DNA from: Streptomyces sp. Ag109_O5-1 | Lineage (GTDB): Bacteria > Actinomycetota > Actinomycetes > Streptomycetales > Streptomycetaceae | Reading direction: 5' to 3' | DNA length: 64,000 bases | Assembly (NCBI RefSeq): GCF_003814875.1 | Contig: NZ_RKQF01000001.1 | Coordinates: 3,038,001-3,102,000, forward strand | Part shown: positions 48,401 through 56,043 of the stretch, piece after piece | How the letters are laid out: the number at the start of each line of letters is the position of its first letter | Position numbering within the stretch: the stretch's first letter is position 1 | Program-made: the position numbers and the translations under genes | The notes under the pieces: model-generated | The model's input: the letters and a program-made list of their open reading frames with translations, nothing else | What the model was told of the DNA's origin: nothing | The model's database searches: none

Positions 48401-49695
48401 AAGTGGGCGTCCTGGACGCCGTAGGTGGCGGCGGTGACGGCCTGCTTGGCCTGGATGACCGTCTGGGAGTGCTCGACGCCGTTCTTGTGGGCGAGGTTCG
48501 CCTGGTAGGCGGCCGCGGTCTCCTGGTCCTGGGCGTCCTTCAGCTGCTGCTGGGCCTTGGTGACGTTGAGGGCGGCCTGCTGGCGGTCCAGGGAAGTGGA
48601 GTAGGCATTCTGGTTGACCAGCCGCTGCTGATACTCGGCCTGCTGGATGGCGAGTTCGGCCTGCTGGACGTTCAGCTTGGAGTCGGACAGCTGGTCGTCC
48701 AGCTGTCGGATCTGCTCGCGGGCCGCTTCCCACGCCTGGGTCAGGTTGTACTGCGCCTCGGAGAGGTTGTAGTCGGCCTCCTCGACGCCCTGCTGCGCCT
48801 GCCTGACCGACTGGAGGGCCTGTATCTGATGCTCGGCCGCTGAACGCTCGGTCTGCGCGAGGTTCATCTGCGCCATCTCGATGGAGTTGGCGCTCTCGAC
48901 GGCATCCTGCGCGGCCTGCTCGTGGGCCATGGCCACGGTGTGCTGTGCCTGCTGGATCTGGACCGCGTTGTTCTGCTCGGTCGAGGCCAGCTGCTGCTGG
49001 GTCAGGCCAGGGTTCAGGGACGCCTGGTGGGCGTCGGACAGAGCCTTGCTCATCTGGCCCATGCCGAGGGCGCCGACACCGGCGAGGCCGGCCAGGCCCG
49101 CCGCGGCGCCGCCCAGGCCCGGCATCAGGGCGCCGAGGCCGAGGGCGATCATGCCCCCGAGGCCGCCTTCGCTGCTGCCGCTTTCCCCGCTGGTGCCGCC
49201 GGATGCACCGAGGCGGGCGCTGGCGGACCGGCCGTTGAACTCGTCGAGCTTGGCGCGGGCCTCGTCCAGCTTGGCGTCGAACTCCGCGGTGTCCAGGGTC
49301 ACGCGGGCCTGGGCGCGGCGGCCGTTCAGCTCGTCCAGGCGGGCGCGGGCCTCGTCGTCGCGGGCGTTCAGGTCTGCGGTGGACAGGCCCACCGTGGGGT
49401 CGACGCGGCGGGCGCCGAGCTCGTCGAGCTTGGCGCGGGCCTCGTCGACCTTGGCGTCCAGGTCCGCGGTGGACAGACCGACCTTGGGATCGGCGTGGAG
49501 CCCGTCGAGCCCTTCGATGCGGGCGCGTACCTCGTCGGCCTTGGCGTCGAGGTCGGCGGTGTCCAGGCCGACGCGGACCTTTGCCTGGACGCCGGCGACG
49601 GCCTGGTCCAGGGCCTCTTGCAGCCTCTCCTTGAACCCGGCGGTCTCCGGGTCGACCTCCACGAAGGCACTGGCGATCTTGAAGCCTTCGGACAC
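45409..49695 (-). CDS. Tape measure protein with lytic transglycosylase domain
   Basis: A 1428-residue tape measure protein that fixes tail length and is ejected during DNA entry. Four exact 30-residue repeats at 41-160 carry the pattern VGLDTADLDAKxDEARAKLD. Long coiled coils (about 230-510), hydrophobic helices near 905-945 and a C-terminal SLT-type domain follow (about 1260-1375: LNTLITRESGWNPKAINLTD, DPSRGLAQTIMSTFKAYHAP). The SLT Glu is in TRESGW. GTG at 49695. Largest gene in the window. Confidence 0.93.
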   Translation of the reverse strand: MSEGFKIASAFVEVDPETAGFKERLQEALDQAVAGVQAKVRVGLDTADLDAKADEVRARIEGLDGLHADPKVGLSTADLDAKVDEARAKLDELGARRVDPTVGLSTADLNARDDEARARLDELNGRRAQARVTLDTAEFDAKLDEARAKLDEFNGRSASARLGASGGTSGESGSSEGGLGGMIALGLGALMPGLGGAAAGLAGLAGVGALGMGQMSKALSDAHQASLNPGLTQQQLASTEQNNAVQIQQAQHTVAMAHEQAAQDAVESANSIEMAQMNLAQTERSAAEHQIQALQSVRQAQQGVEEADYNLSEAQYNLTQAWEAAREQIRQLDDQLSDSKLNVQQAELAIQQAEYQQRLVNQNAYSTSLDRQQAALNVTKAQQQLKDAQDQETAAAYQANLAHKNGVEHSQTVIQAKQAVTAATYGVQDAHFSLADAQRQQTLTQLNSAAQIKEAQMQLAMAEEQAAYQRKRDAEQVQFAEQTLTNTIKSQQLAWAAMMSTENEAANQFRKDMSLMSPVAQQVVEKILSMSGEFKGLRTAAQDAMAPGQLKFLDGLDDLMPTLKKETTKIGGFLGDAFAAIGKELSKPEFAHVLDGLIDNGLEFAKIVGPAFGDFAGALAKIGSQKGAADGLGNLLAGIGKSLAGMATEVGKYTPEINDFLSAAGVIIAQIGPPLGQIVGLVAQVFEPLAKYLNAHPDGTTAKVLGDILAGMLSFRGLRSIVSAPWGAIKSGYESVKGIPAGVKDVAAKIAAPFGRGGVWDGIRARGMYAADGIRAGWGKTTTFFTDTLPTAAGRGWTKLTEGATRAGQLVSRGLSTSADFFTDTLPSALSRGGTALKTWATNGASAVAQWGSRVGSTMASAASSVGEFVAGFGRQMVTAMRATGVWIAEQTTAAATFIAENVAEATAATVAFIAENLATLGIVAGIGLLVAAILFLADNWKTVWKDIEIAALWLWHNVLDPFWQGLEQGAEWLWSNGLKPFFAALGDSFTSLENIVLWCWHHIFEPFFSTVADGARQFVSGFKDIWSELRAIFSDPVKFLVNTVYDDGIAALWNDVVGALGMKSLKLPVLKFATGGVVDGYAPGKDTVPAMLSPGEGVLVPEAVRAIGPDTVHALNATYGGGRSSDAGHFSGGGIIGDIESAAGSVLGKAGKIAKLVADVSTGDTSGLTKDLESFVSTKAVGNYAKLLLGVPKALIKDAVKSVTDAFSSGSSSGGSVGGTIPSGQHKSVIDQALKAAGAPPPGTKAQWEAGLNTLITRESGWNPKAINLTDINAKNGDPSRGLAQTIMSTFKAYHAPGTSWDIYDPVANVASAINYIVSRYHNITNVQQANANMPPKGYDSGGWLMPSNVPGNNVGVNMLGKPEAVLTPEQSEAFVQMVALLTSQQGGGGTALGTKTAVINFNGTQYPNTEQLAAIQREMGLALSGV

Positions 49696-49728
49696 GCCAG
49701 GTCACCCCCCAACCTGGCGCCGCGCGCC

Positions 49729-50058
49729 CTATCCGAACGAGATGATTGCTTGGAAGGCGGGGTCGGCTTGGAGGGTGGCCTGCGTCCCCGGGTTGACGTC
49801 GCGGCCCGGCGAGGGCGCGCTGTAGGAGGTGCTGCCGGCCTGTGGGCCGGGTGACTGCTGGTTCTGCTCGGCGGTCTGCTGCATCACGTGGTGGTGCAGG
49901 ACGCCTTGGTAGGCGGGCAGCCGCCACGCGAGCTTGAAGAAACTGGGAGCGTCCAGGCGGTGGATGTCGTCGACCCGGTGGAAGACGGACATGTCGGAGG
50001 CGATGTCGTCGAGGTGGTCAAGGACCCACCCGACCTGTGACAGCCGCTCCCTTACGCT
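49729..50058 (-). CDS. Tail assembly chaperone GT extension (-1 frame)
   Basis: The downstream half of the tail chaperone, read by -1 frameshift from the gene above it. The frame is open from the slippery site at 50058 and begins SVRERLSQVGWVLDHLDDIA, joining continuously to MSVFHRVDDIHRLDAPSFFK and ending at 49729 in a Gln/Pro/Ser-rich tail. An internal ATG at 49992 could start an 87-residue form. It binds the tape measure during tail assembly. Confidence 0.85.
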   Translation of the reverse strand, partial: SVRERLSQVGWVLDHLDDIASDMSVFHRVDDIHRLDAPSFFKLAWRLPAYQGVLHHHVMQQTAEQNQQSPGPQAGSTSYSAPSPGRDVNPGTQATLQADPAFQAIISFG

Positions 50059-50453
50059 TTTGGGGCTTCCAGCGCGCCCAGGGTGACCTCGCTTGCGATG
50101 GCGGTGATCTTCGCGAAGTGCTCGGGGGTCAGGGCGTCGTACTCGCGCAGCGCCTGGTAGCCGTCGGTGCCGAGCAGCTTCTCCAGGAGGAAGTCCATCG
50201 CGGTCGTGTCGCCCTGCTTGCGGGTCATGTGCATGAACTGGAGGGCCACGTTCAGGCGCGGCCGCGCGGGGATGCTGTACTCCTTGCCGTCGATGGAGAA
50301 CAGCGGGATGCGCACCTCCGCCTTGTCCGGATCGGTGGTCAGGCGTACGACCTCGGGGCCGTCCTCGGCGGGCTCGACGACCGGCGCGGGAGCGGTCTTG
50401 CGGGGCGGGCGCTTGGCGGCCGTCTTCTTGGTGCCCTTGGCGGTGGCAGGCAT
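50052..50453 (-). CDS. Tail assembly chaperone G
   Basis: A 133-residue protein with a Lys/Ala/Pro-rich N-terminus (TAKGTKKTAAKRPPRKTAPA) and a helical domain (about 70-130: LNVALQFMHMTRKQGDTTAM, YQALREYDALTPEHFAKITA). It ends in EAPKA just at a slippery sequence. Position between tail tube and tape measure and the frameshift are the hallmarks of gpG. ATG at 50453. Confidence 0.88.
   Translation of the reverse strand: MPATAKGTKKTAAKRPPRKTAPAPVVEPAEDGPEVVRLTTDPDKAEVRIPLFSIDGKEYSIPARPRLNVALQFMHMTRKQGDTTAMDFLLEKLLGTDGYQALREYDALTPEHFAKITAIASEVTLGALEAPKA
50058..50064 (-). other. -1 ribosomal slippery site CCCAAAA
   Basis: C CCA AAA in the zero frame (X XXY YYZ) lies six bases before the G stop codon (50052-50054). 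A -1 slip continues in the 49729 frame with no intervening stop. Confidence 0.85.
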
Positions 50454-50493
50454 GAGGGTGTCCTTCGGGTGGAGGGGTGGAGGGGCATGCGAA

Positions 50494-50522
50494 AGCCCGG
50501 CACAGCGGGGGCGTGCCGGGCT
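50494..50522 (-). terminator. Terminator after the major tail gene
   Basis: Perfect 10-bp stem AGCCCGGCAC / GTGCCGGGCT with a 9-nt loop, 12 nt past the major tail gene stop; the minus strand continues TTCGC. Confidence 0.65.
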
Positions 50523-50533
50523 GGGTGGGCGGG

Positions 50534-51133
50534 TTACGCCTGCTGGTCGACGATGTGCATGGGCGCGATGGAGCCGCTGACGAAGTAGGCGGACCACGAG
50601 CAGTCGAGTGCCTGCTGCGTCTTCTTGTCGAAGGTCATGGTGACCTTCGTCTGGGACAGCACCTTGCGGACGATGAGGCGGCGGCGCGCGGGGGCGCCGG
50701 TGCCGAGCATCGGGGCCCACCCGTCGATGAGGAGGGCCGCGTAGGACGGCTGGGTCGCCGAGGTGCCGACGGGGACGTCCATGGACGCGTAGCCGGTGCC
50801 CTGGGCGATGCTGGAGATGCTGTTGAGCGCCGAGTTGATGTTGTTCAGCGTCATCTCGGACAGCTTCGCGGAGACCTTGATGGACACGCCGGTCAGGCGG
50901 GCTCCGACCTCCATGAGCACCTGGTCGACGTTCAGACCGGTGTAGGTGTTGTCGACCTCGGCGGTGACACCGCCGTCGGTGCCTCCGACGTCGACCCAGG
51001 AGCCGCCGGGCGGGGTGGAGACGCCGTTCGGGGTGACGACGGAGTCCAGGGGCTCGGACGTTCCGAAAGGCGCGACGTACAGGGTGGCCGGCCCCAGGAC
51101 GAGGTTTGCGGCATTGACTGCCAAAGGGATCAT
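50534..51133 (-). CDS. Major tail (tube) protein
   Basis: A 199-residue protein forming the tail tube. ANLVLGPATLYVAPFGTSEP, VDVGGTDGGVTAEVDNTYTG and QVLMEVGARLTGVSIKVSAK follow the typical tube-protein pattern, ending with a long strand-rich region. ATG at 51133. It is followed by a strong terminator, then by the G/GT chaperone genes, the canonical order. Confidence 0.82.
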   Translation of the reverse strand: MIPLAVNAANLVLGPATLYVAPFGTSEPLDSVVTPNGVSTPPGGSWVDVGGTDGGVTAEVDNTYTGLNVDQVLMEVGARLTGVSIKVSAKLSEMTLNNINSALNSISSIAQGTGYASMDVPVGTSATQPSYAALLIDGWAPMLGTGAPARRRLIVRKVLSQTKVTMTFDKKTQQALDCSWSAYFVSGSIAPMHIVDQQA

Positions 51134-51176
51134 CCCCAGATGTGGTGAGGCGCCGGGCGGGCGCGGGCATGAAAAA

Positions 51177-51195
51177 AGCCCGCGCGGGGCGGGCT
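51177..51195 (-). terminator. Terminator upstream of the major tail gene
   Basis: Perfect 7-bp stem AGCCCGC / GCGGGCT, 5-nt loop, then six T on the minus strand, 19 nt after the 51214 stop. Confidence 0.7.
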
Positions 51196-51213
51196 GGCGG
51201 GGAGGAGCAGGTC

Positions 51214-51582
51214 TTAGAAGACGCCGCCGTTCTGGACCAGGGCGACGCCGGTGACGTTCGCGGGGGTCGTGAAGTCGACGTAGATCTGGCCGTTGGCCTG
51301 GTTCTCGTCGGTGGGGAACGGGCCGATGACGTCGACGGCGCTGGAGTGCAGGTTCAGGGCGATCGGTCCGACCGCCTGGCCCTCGATCGTGGTACCGATC
51401 TGCACGCTGGCGATGGTGGCGGTGGCGCCGGACTGGATGTACAGCACTTCGCGGCCGGTGTTCGTGAACGAGACGCCGGTGTTGCCGGAGAGGGCGCCAG
51501 CCGTCAGCTGGGCGGTGAGGTTCAGTGGGGCGGTGGTGCCGGTCTTGGGCTGCACCGACGGGGTCAGGGCGAGGCGGGACAT
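51214..51582 (-). CDS. Small Ig/beta-sandwich virion protein
   Basis: A 122-residue beta-rich protein (GALSGNTGVSFTNTGREVLY, ASVQIGTTIEGQAVGPIALN, NGQIYVDFTTPANVTGVALV). It is probably a decoration or tail-tube accessory protein, given its place just before the major tail gene. ATG at 51582 overlaps the previous stop by one base. Confidence 0.62.
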   Translation of the reverse strand: MSRLALTPSVQPKTGTTAPLNLTAQLTAGALSGNTGVSFTNTGREVLYIQSGATATIASVQIGTTIEGQAVGPIALNLHSSAVDVIGPFPTDENQANGQIYVDFTTPANVTGVALVQNGGVF

Positions 51583-51749
51583 CAGGCGTCACCGTCCTTG
51601 GTCTTGGCGAGCTTGGCGGCCACCGCCGCGGGTGCGGGGGTGGCCGGCGCGGGCGCCTCGCGGATGAGGCCCTGCACGCGCAGCACCTCCACCTCGTCGT
51701 CGGGGACCTCGATGGGGTCCTCGAACATGGTCACGTGGACCTGGGCCAT
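51582..51749 (-). CDS. Small phage protein (55 aa)
   Basis: MAQVHVTMFEDPIEVPDDEV, then VEVLRVQGLIREAP and an Ala/Pro/Lys tail ending KTKDGDA. ATG at 51749 is preceded on the minus strand by GAAGGACACCACCC, and the stop overlaps the next start as TGATG, so it is translated as part of the operon. Such short genes recur at this position in Streptomyces siphophages. Function unknown. Confidence 0.6.
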   Translation of the reverse strand: MAQVHVTMFEDPIEVPDDEVEVLRVQGLIREAPAPATPAPAAVAAKLAKTKDGDA

Positions 51750-51768
51750 GGGTGGTGTCCTTCGGGGG

Positions 51769-52260
51769 TTAGGCGAGACGGTCGTTGACGGTCACCCACT
51801 CCAGGGCGAGGTCGCCCTGCAAGTGCGCGTAGTCGCTGGCGTCGTCGTACATGCGGCGGAACGCGCTGGTGACGTACGCGTTCTTGACGGCCGCTGGCGG
51901 GTAGGTGACGCCGTTCTCGGTGATGGGCAAGGCCCGGGCGATGTTGTTGCGGTCCCAGGTGGCCCGGACGATGGCCGTGGCGATGGCGTGCGCCATCCTC
52001 CACGGGGGCTTGTTGCTGCCCGGGTCTGTGGTCCACACGTCGACCTGCACGACCGGCCGCTGTACGGGCAGGGAGTCGTCGGGGTTGCCGCCAACGAGGG
52101 TGACCGTCACGAAGCCGGTCCCCACCCACGGGGCGACGGTCCCGTCCGCGCCCACGTCCGGGGGCAGCACCTCGCCCGTCATGTCCCGTGACAGGTCGGG
52201 GATGGTGCCGATCCACGCCGCGGCGACCATCTCGTCCGTGGGATAGAGCGGGAGCGTCAC
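51769..52260 (-). CDS. Tail terminator / completion protein
   Basis: A 163-residue protein: MTLPLYPTDEMVAAAWIGTI, GFVTVTLVGGNPDDSLPVQR and VVQVDVWTTDPGSNKPPWRM match the gpU/tail-terminator type in which a long strand follows the first helix. By position (after the gp10-like gene, before the tube) it would stop tube growth. GTG at 52260 overlaps the gp10-like stop by GTGA. Confidence 0.7.
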   Translation of the reverse strand: MTLPLYPTDEMVAAAWIGTIPDLSRDMTGEVLPPDVGADGTVAPWVGTGFVTVTLVGGNPDDSLPVQRPVVQVDVWTTDPGSNKPPWRMAHAIATAIVRATWDRNNIARALPITENGVTYPPAAVKNAYVTSAFRRMYDDASDYAHLQGDLALEWVTVNDRLA

Positions 52261-52652
52261 TCGGCACCACCCCCGTCACCGCGCGTCTTGTACAAGGCGG
52301 GCCGCAGGAACGGCCGGGGCTTCGTGCCGGGGTGGTTGACCATGCCGACCGGGTGCGCGGCGCCCTTCCAGAACAGCGCCTGCTTGTCCTTGGGGTAGAT
52401 GACGTGCGGCTTCGTCCCGAGCTCCACGTAGGCGGCGTACGTCTTGCCGTCGGCGCCGCCGGTCGCGGAGACGATCAGCTTGAGGCCTTCCAAGTGGTAC
52501 TCGATGGACTCCTTCAGCGCGCCGGTATCCTCGGGGCAGTAGCGGCTCGCGTCCTCGGCGATGGCCGGCCCGAGGCGTTCGACGAACAACTTCTGCAGGG
52601 CGCCGGTGACTTCGCCTTCCCAGTCGTCGGATATCTCCACGCGGGATGCCAC
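52257..52652 (-). CDS. HK97 gp10-like head-tail protein
   Basis: A 131-residue protein of the HK97-gp10/gp41-like family: AEDASRYCPEDTGALKESIE, then YAAYVELGTKPHVIYPK and the C-terminal GTKPRPFLRPAL. It sits in the neck/tail-completion complex. GTG at 52652. Confidence 0.88.
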   Translation of the reverse strand: MASRVEISDDWEGEVTGALQKLFVERLGPAIAEDASRYCPEDTGALKESIEYHLEGLKLIVSATGGADGKTYAAYVELGTKPHVIYPKDKQALFWKGAAHPVGMVNHPGTKPRPFLRPALYKTRGDGGGAE

Positions 52653-52668
52653 GGTGCCCTCCCCGGGG

Positions 52669-53079
52669 TCAGTCGGAGGTGACGCCGACGCCGGACCGCG
52701 CCCGCAGCGTCAGGATCTTTTCCGCCGGGTAGTAGCCGGGGCCGGGCGCGGCCTGGATGGACTCGATCATGTAGAACAGGCCGGTCGCCTCGTCCTTGAT
52801 GGTGTCCGTGGTGACCACGTCGACCCAGGCGGGGACCTTGCAGGTGATGCCGCGGATGATCTGCTGACGTTGGCTGGCCGAGTCGTACGACGTCTGTGTG
52901 GTTTCGGCGAGGGCGGCCTGCACACCGACGTACAGGGGTGCGCCGACGTCGCTTTCGTCGCCGTAGGCGTTGACCCTCGTGCCGCGCATGATGGTGATGC
53001 GCCGGTTGCGGAACCGCAGGACCCCGTCGGTGCCGGTGGCGATGCGGCCGCCGATGCGGGGGCGTGGGCGTGCCATCAC
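52669..53079 (-). CDS. Head-tail stopper-like protein
   Basis: A 136-residue beta-rich protein (RITIMRGTRVNAYGDESDVG, TQTSYDSASQRQQIIRGITC, IKDEATGLFYMIESIQAAPG), consistent with a head-closure/stopper. GTG at 53079 overlaps the connector gene stop by 4 bp. Confidence 0.68.
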   Translation of the reverse strand: MMARPRPRIGGRIATGTDGVLRFRNRRITIMRGTRVNAYGDESDVGAPLYVGVQAALAETTQTSYDSASQRQQIIRGITCKVPAWVDVVTTDTIKDEATGLFYMIESIQAAPGPGYYPAEKILTLRARSGVGVTSD

Positions 53080-53996
53080 ATCACCCGCCGGTAGTCGTCG
53101 AGGATCATCTCGACCTCTGTGGCCAGGGCGCCGGTGCCGCCCGCGAGTTCACCGGACAGGGATTGGGTGGCGATGGCGTCGATCGTCTCCAGTGCCTGGA
53201 CGGTGGCGGCGAGGACCGCGGCGTGCACCACGTCGGCCGGCAGCGCGGACACCACGGTCCCGGCCGGATGCGGCTGAGTGAGCGGCGCGGCCAGGGTGAC
53301 GGTGCCCGGCCCGGAGTGCACGGTGCCGGCGCCGTTGGGCAGGACGAGCGGCGTGGTGGCGGTCGCCGTCGGTGCGGTGACCTGCTCCGTGGCTGGGCCG
53401 TCGTAGGCCATGCCGGACCAGCCCTGCGCCCAGCCGGTGACGTCGTCCACGCTGATCTGTGTGTCGCCCGCCTTGGCGGCCGCGGTGAGGCTGGTGTGCG
53501 GCCAGCCGCTGATGTAGGACAGCTGGACCAGCCAGCCGCCGCGCCCCCACCGGGCATCGATGTGCCCGGGCGCCACGTCCACGGTGTGGCCGCCGACCGG
53601 GCCGGTGGACAGGCCGGCCCCGGGGAACACCGGGTGCCGCGGCCGGTACTGGCCGAGCGGGATGACGCTCCACGCCGCCGGGTACGTCCGCGCCGGTGCC
53701 AGAGCCAGAGCGACGGTGTCGGTCACGTGCCGGTGCTCGGTGACGAGGATGCCAGCGCCCGTGGCCCGGTCCATGGCGACGCGGGGCATCCCAGGACCGG
53801 GGCGGGTGTCGGTCTTCACCGTGGCGCGCAGCGGCTGCCGGCAGTAGGTGTCCAGCACTGACGTCGCCACCCAACACACCTGCTCCAGCTGTGCTTGCTG
53901 GGCTGCGGTGTCGGCGTTGAGCGTCGGGACAACCGCCCAGCTGATGCCCGCGGGGCGGGAGGTCAGCATGGCGGGGGTGATGTACGGCGTCGTCAT
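53076..53996 (-). CDS. Head-tail connector protein with beta-rich insert
   Basis: A 306-residue protein. The first 70 residues (QAQLEQVCWVATSVLDTYCR) and last 60 (AAVLAATVQALETIDAIATQ) form the helical connector (gp6-like) fold, while the middle 180 residues are beta-rich (HTVDVAPGHIDARWGRGGWL, DTQISVDDVTGWAQGWSGMA). ATG at 53996. Long for a connector because of this insert. Confidence 0.7.
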   Translation of the reverse strand: MTTPYITPAMLTSRPAGISWAVVPTLNADTAAQQAQLEQVCWVATSVLDTYCRQPLRATVKTDTRPGPGMPRVAMDRATGAGILVTEHRHVTDTVALALAPARTYPAAWSVIPLGQYRPRHPVFPGAGLSTGPVGGHTVDVAPGHIDARWGRGGWLVQLSYISGWPHTSLTAAAKAGDTQISVDDVTGWAQGWSGMAYDGPATEQVTAPTATATTPLVLPNGAGTVHSGPGTVTLAAPLTQPHPAGTVVSALPADVVHAAVLAATVQALETIDAIATQSLSGELAGGTGALATEVEMILDDYRRVM

Positions 53997-54016
53997 CGCT
54001 GCCCTCCCCTACTGCC

Positions 54017-54379
54017 TTACTCGGCCGTGGTCTTCTTCGCCGTGGTGGTCTTCTTGGCCGGGGCTGGCTTGACCGTCTCCTCGACGACCGGCGCAGGGGC
54101 CGGAGCGGGGACCTGGCTGACGGCCTGCGCAGCTTTGACCAGCTGCTCGACGGCGGACAGCAGCGTCGCGGGGTCCTTGCGGCGCTCCAGCTCCTCGCCG
54201 ATGAGGCGCTGCTGGCGCTCTACATCGGTCTCCCACATCGGCCGGCCACGGAAGTGGAAGCCGACCAGCCTGTCGGAGACGTCGTCGGGGAAGTCGAACG
54301 CCCCGGTCTTGTCGGGCTCGAAGCGGCCGTATTCGGCGTCGTCCAGGACGGTCGCGCCCGTCCGCGAGTACAGGCGCAT
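54017..54379 (-). CDS. Small structural protein with Lys/Ala/Thr tail
   Basis: A 120-residue protein: RLYSRTGATVLDDAEYGRFE, then DFPDDVSDRLVGFHFRGRPM, a helical stretch and a low-complexity PAPAKKTTTAKKTTAE end. ATG at 54379 with GGAGC 6 nt upstream. Common between capsid and connector genes in Streptomyces phages; probably a head accessory protein. Confidence 0.65.
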   Translation of the reverse strand: MRLYSRTGATVLDDAEYGRFEPDKTGAFDFPDDVSDRLVGFHFRGRPMWETDVERQQRLIGEELERRKDPATLLSAVEQLVKAAQAVSQVPAPAPAPVVEETVKPAPAKKTTTAKKTTAE

Positions 54380-54460
54380 GCCTGCTCCAATCAAGGTGAG
54401 GGAAGGGTGAGCCGGGGCGGGGCCTCGCAGGATCGTTACTGCCCCGTCGTCGGGTGTCGG

Positions 54461-55957
54461 TCAGCCGACGTTGGAGAGCGTCGCCATGGCGACCGGGGCG
54501 CGGTTGACGAAGGCGCCGACCGAGCGGATTTCGAACTCGCGGCGCGGGCCGCCACCGGCGACGCCGGCGACTCGGGAGACGCCGTAGTCGAACTGGGCGG
54601 TATCGCGCAGGTTGCGGTATTCGAGCACGTTCGTCACGTTCGCCTGGGGGAAAGGGACCCTGTCGGTGCGGGCCACGATGGTGCCCGGGGGCAGCGAGGT
54701 GTGGACCTCGATCGGGACCGTGATGCCGCCCGCCGGCGCGTTGACGATCTCGCCGACCCGGCCGCCCGCGGTCACGCTGATGCGGCCACTCTGGTCGGTG
54801 TTCAGGAAGGTCGTCGCCGAGGACGAGCCGAGGACGAGGTTGGCGATCTCCTGGGCCTGCTGGGCGTTCATCATCAGCGCGGTGGGGCTGGACTTGATGG
54901 CGTTCCACAGCGGGAGGAACACGTAGTTCTCGATCTCCGCGACGGAGCCGCCGGACAGGGTGAGGGCTGCGCCGTCCAGGGACTTGAACGTCGAGGGGTT
55001 CGCGGTGCCGGTGCCCGGCTGGACCCACTGGCCGGCCGAGTTGTAGTCACCTGAGAGGGTAGCCATGAAACCGTCGTAGTCGTTCGCGTTGGCCGAGCCG
55101 TTGTCGGCAGCGGCGTTGAACGTCGGGACGGTGTTGAGGGTGCCCTGCCAGTTGCTAGTCAGGTCCGGCACGGTCGGGCCGGTCGGCAGCGCCTGGTTCG
55201 CGGCGATGACCTTGGTCATCTGGATGGTGTTGACCGTGCTCGTGCTGTAGTAGTACCAGGTCGTGCCGTTCGCTGACTGGAACCAGTCGTAGGCGACCGC
55301 GCCGCGGACCGCGCCGACGGTGGCGGTCAGCGAGTTCGCCGTGCCCGACGCGAACGTGGTGGAGGCCGAGTTGCCCTGGCTGTTGCCGGAGCCGTAGTAG
55401 TAGCCGGAGCCGGTACGGGCCGCGACACCGACGTACACGGTGACGGCGCCGATGGTGCCGCCGGTGGCGGACTGCACGATGGTCGGCGCGGCCGGCCGGG
55501 CGAGCGCGAAGCTCTGGGCGCCCAGGAGCTTGCGGTCGTCGCCGATGATCACCTGGTTCAGCGTCTGGAACGTCGCGACCTGGAAGGGGTCGGCGTAGCC
55601 GGTGCCGAGGTCGAAGGCGTCCTGGGTCGCCATGCCGGCGAGGCCGGTGGGCTTGTACTTCGCCTGGAAGTCCTGCTCGGCGAAGATCACTTCGTTGGCC
55701 GCGTAGTCGAAGCCCATGGACGGGTCGGGCTGCGCGTTCGTGGTGTTCATGATCGCGCGCCACACGGCGTAGGGGTTACCGTCGGTGGACTTGACGCGGG
55801 CGACGATGTCACGGAACGGGGTGTGGACCGGGATGAGGTTGACCAGGCCGGACAGGTCGTACGAGTAGACGCCCGTACCGGTCAGGATGCCCGTGGTCTG
55901 CGCCTTCTGGATGGCGTCCAGGGTCTCCTGGGTGACGTTTTCGAGCGGAGCGCTCAA
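54461..55957 (-). CDS. Major capsid protein with Ig/FN3-like insertion
   Basis: A 498-residue HK97-fold capsid protein. N-arm and E-loop region are in the first 150 residues (TPFRDIVARVKSTDGNPYAV, EQDFQAKYKPTGLAGMATQD). Residues about 153-250 form an inserted sandwich (PAAPTIVQSATGG, GAVRGAVAYDWFQSANGTTW) of FN3/Ig type. The A- and P-domains resume after 260 (ENYVFLPLWNAIKSSPTALM, FDYGVSRVAGVAGGGPRREF). TTG at 55957 with AGGAGG upstream. Follows the scaffold gene. Confidence 0.85.
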   Translation of the reverse strand: MSAPLENVTQETLDAIQKAQTTGILTGTGVYSYDLSGLVNLIPVHTPFRDIVARVKSTDGNPYAVWRAIMNTTNAQPDPSMGFDYAANEVIFAEQDFQAKYKPTGLAGMATQDAFDLGTGYADPFQVATFQTLNQVIIGDDRKLLGAQSFALARPAAPTIVQSATGGTIGAVTVYVGVAARTGSGYYYGSGNSQGNSASTTFASGTANSLTATVGAVRGAVAYDWFQSANGTTWYYYSTSTVNTIQMTKVIAANQALPTGPTVPDLTSNWQGTLNTVPTFNAAADNGSANANDYDGFMATLSGDYNSAGQWVQPGTGTANPSTFKSLDGAALTLSGGSVAEIENYVFLPLWNAIKSSPTALMMNAQQAQEIANLVLGSSSATTFLNTDQSGRISVTAGGRVGEIVNAPAGGITVPIEVHTSLPPGTIVARTDRVPFPQANVTNVLEYRNLRDTAQFDYGVSRVAGVAGGGPRREFEIRSVGAFVNRAPVAMATLSNVG

Positions 55958-55982
55958 GGGGGTGCCTCCTGGGCATGCAAAA

Positions 55983-56011
55983 ACCCCCGGCGCGTGTCCG
56001 CGTCCGGGGGT
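55983..56011 (-). terminator. Terminator between scaffold and capsid genes
   Basis: 8-bp stem ACCCCCGG / CCGGGGGT, 13-nt loop, with five T after it on the minus strand, downstream of the scaffold gene stop and upstream of the capsid ribosome site. Confidence 0.65.
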
Positions 56012-56043
56012 TCGGGGGTCTGGGTCGAGGAGGGGGCGGCGGG

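Noticed and set aside
46789..48843. 684-codon plus-strand frame opposite the tape measure gene
   Set aside because: Antisense image of a helical coiled-coil gene; no recognisable domain.
49729..49992. 87-residue gene as an independent protein only
   Set aside because: The frame is open upstream to an in-phase slippery site and matches the known G/GT arrangement.
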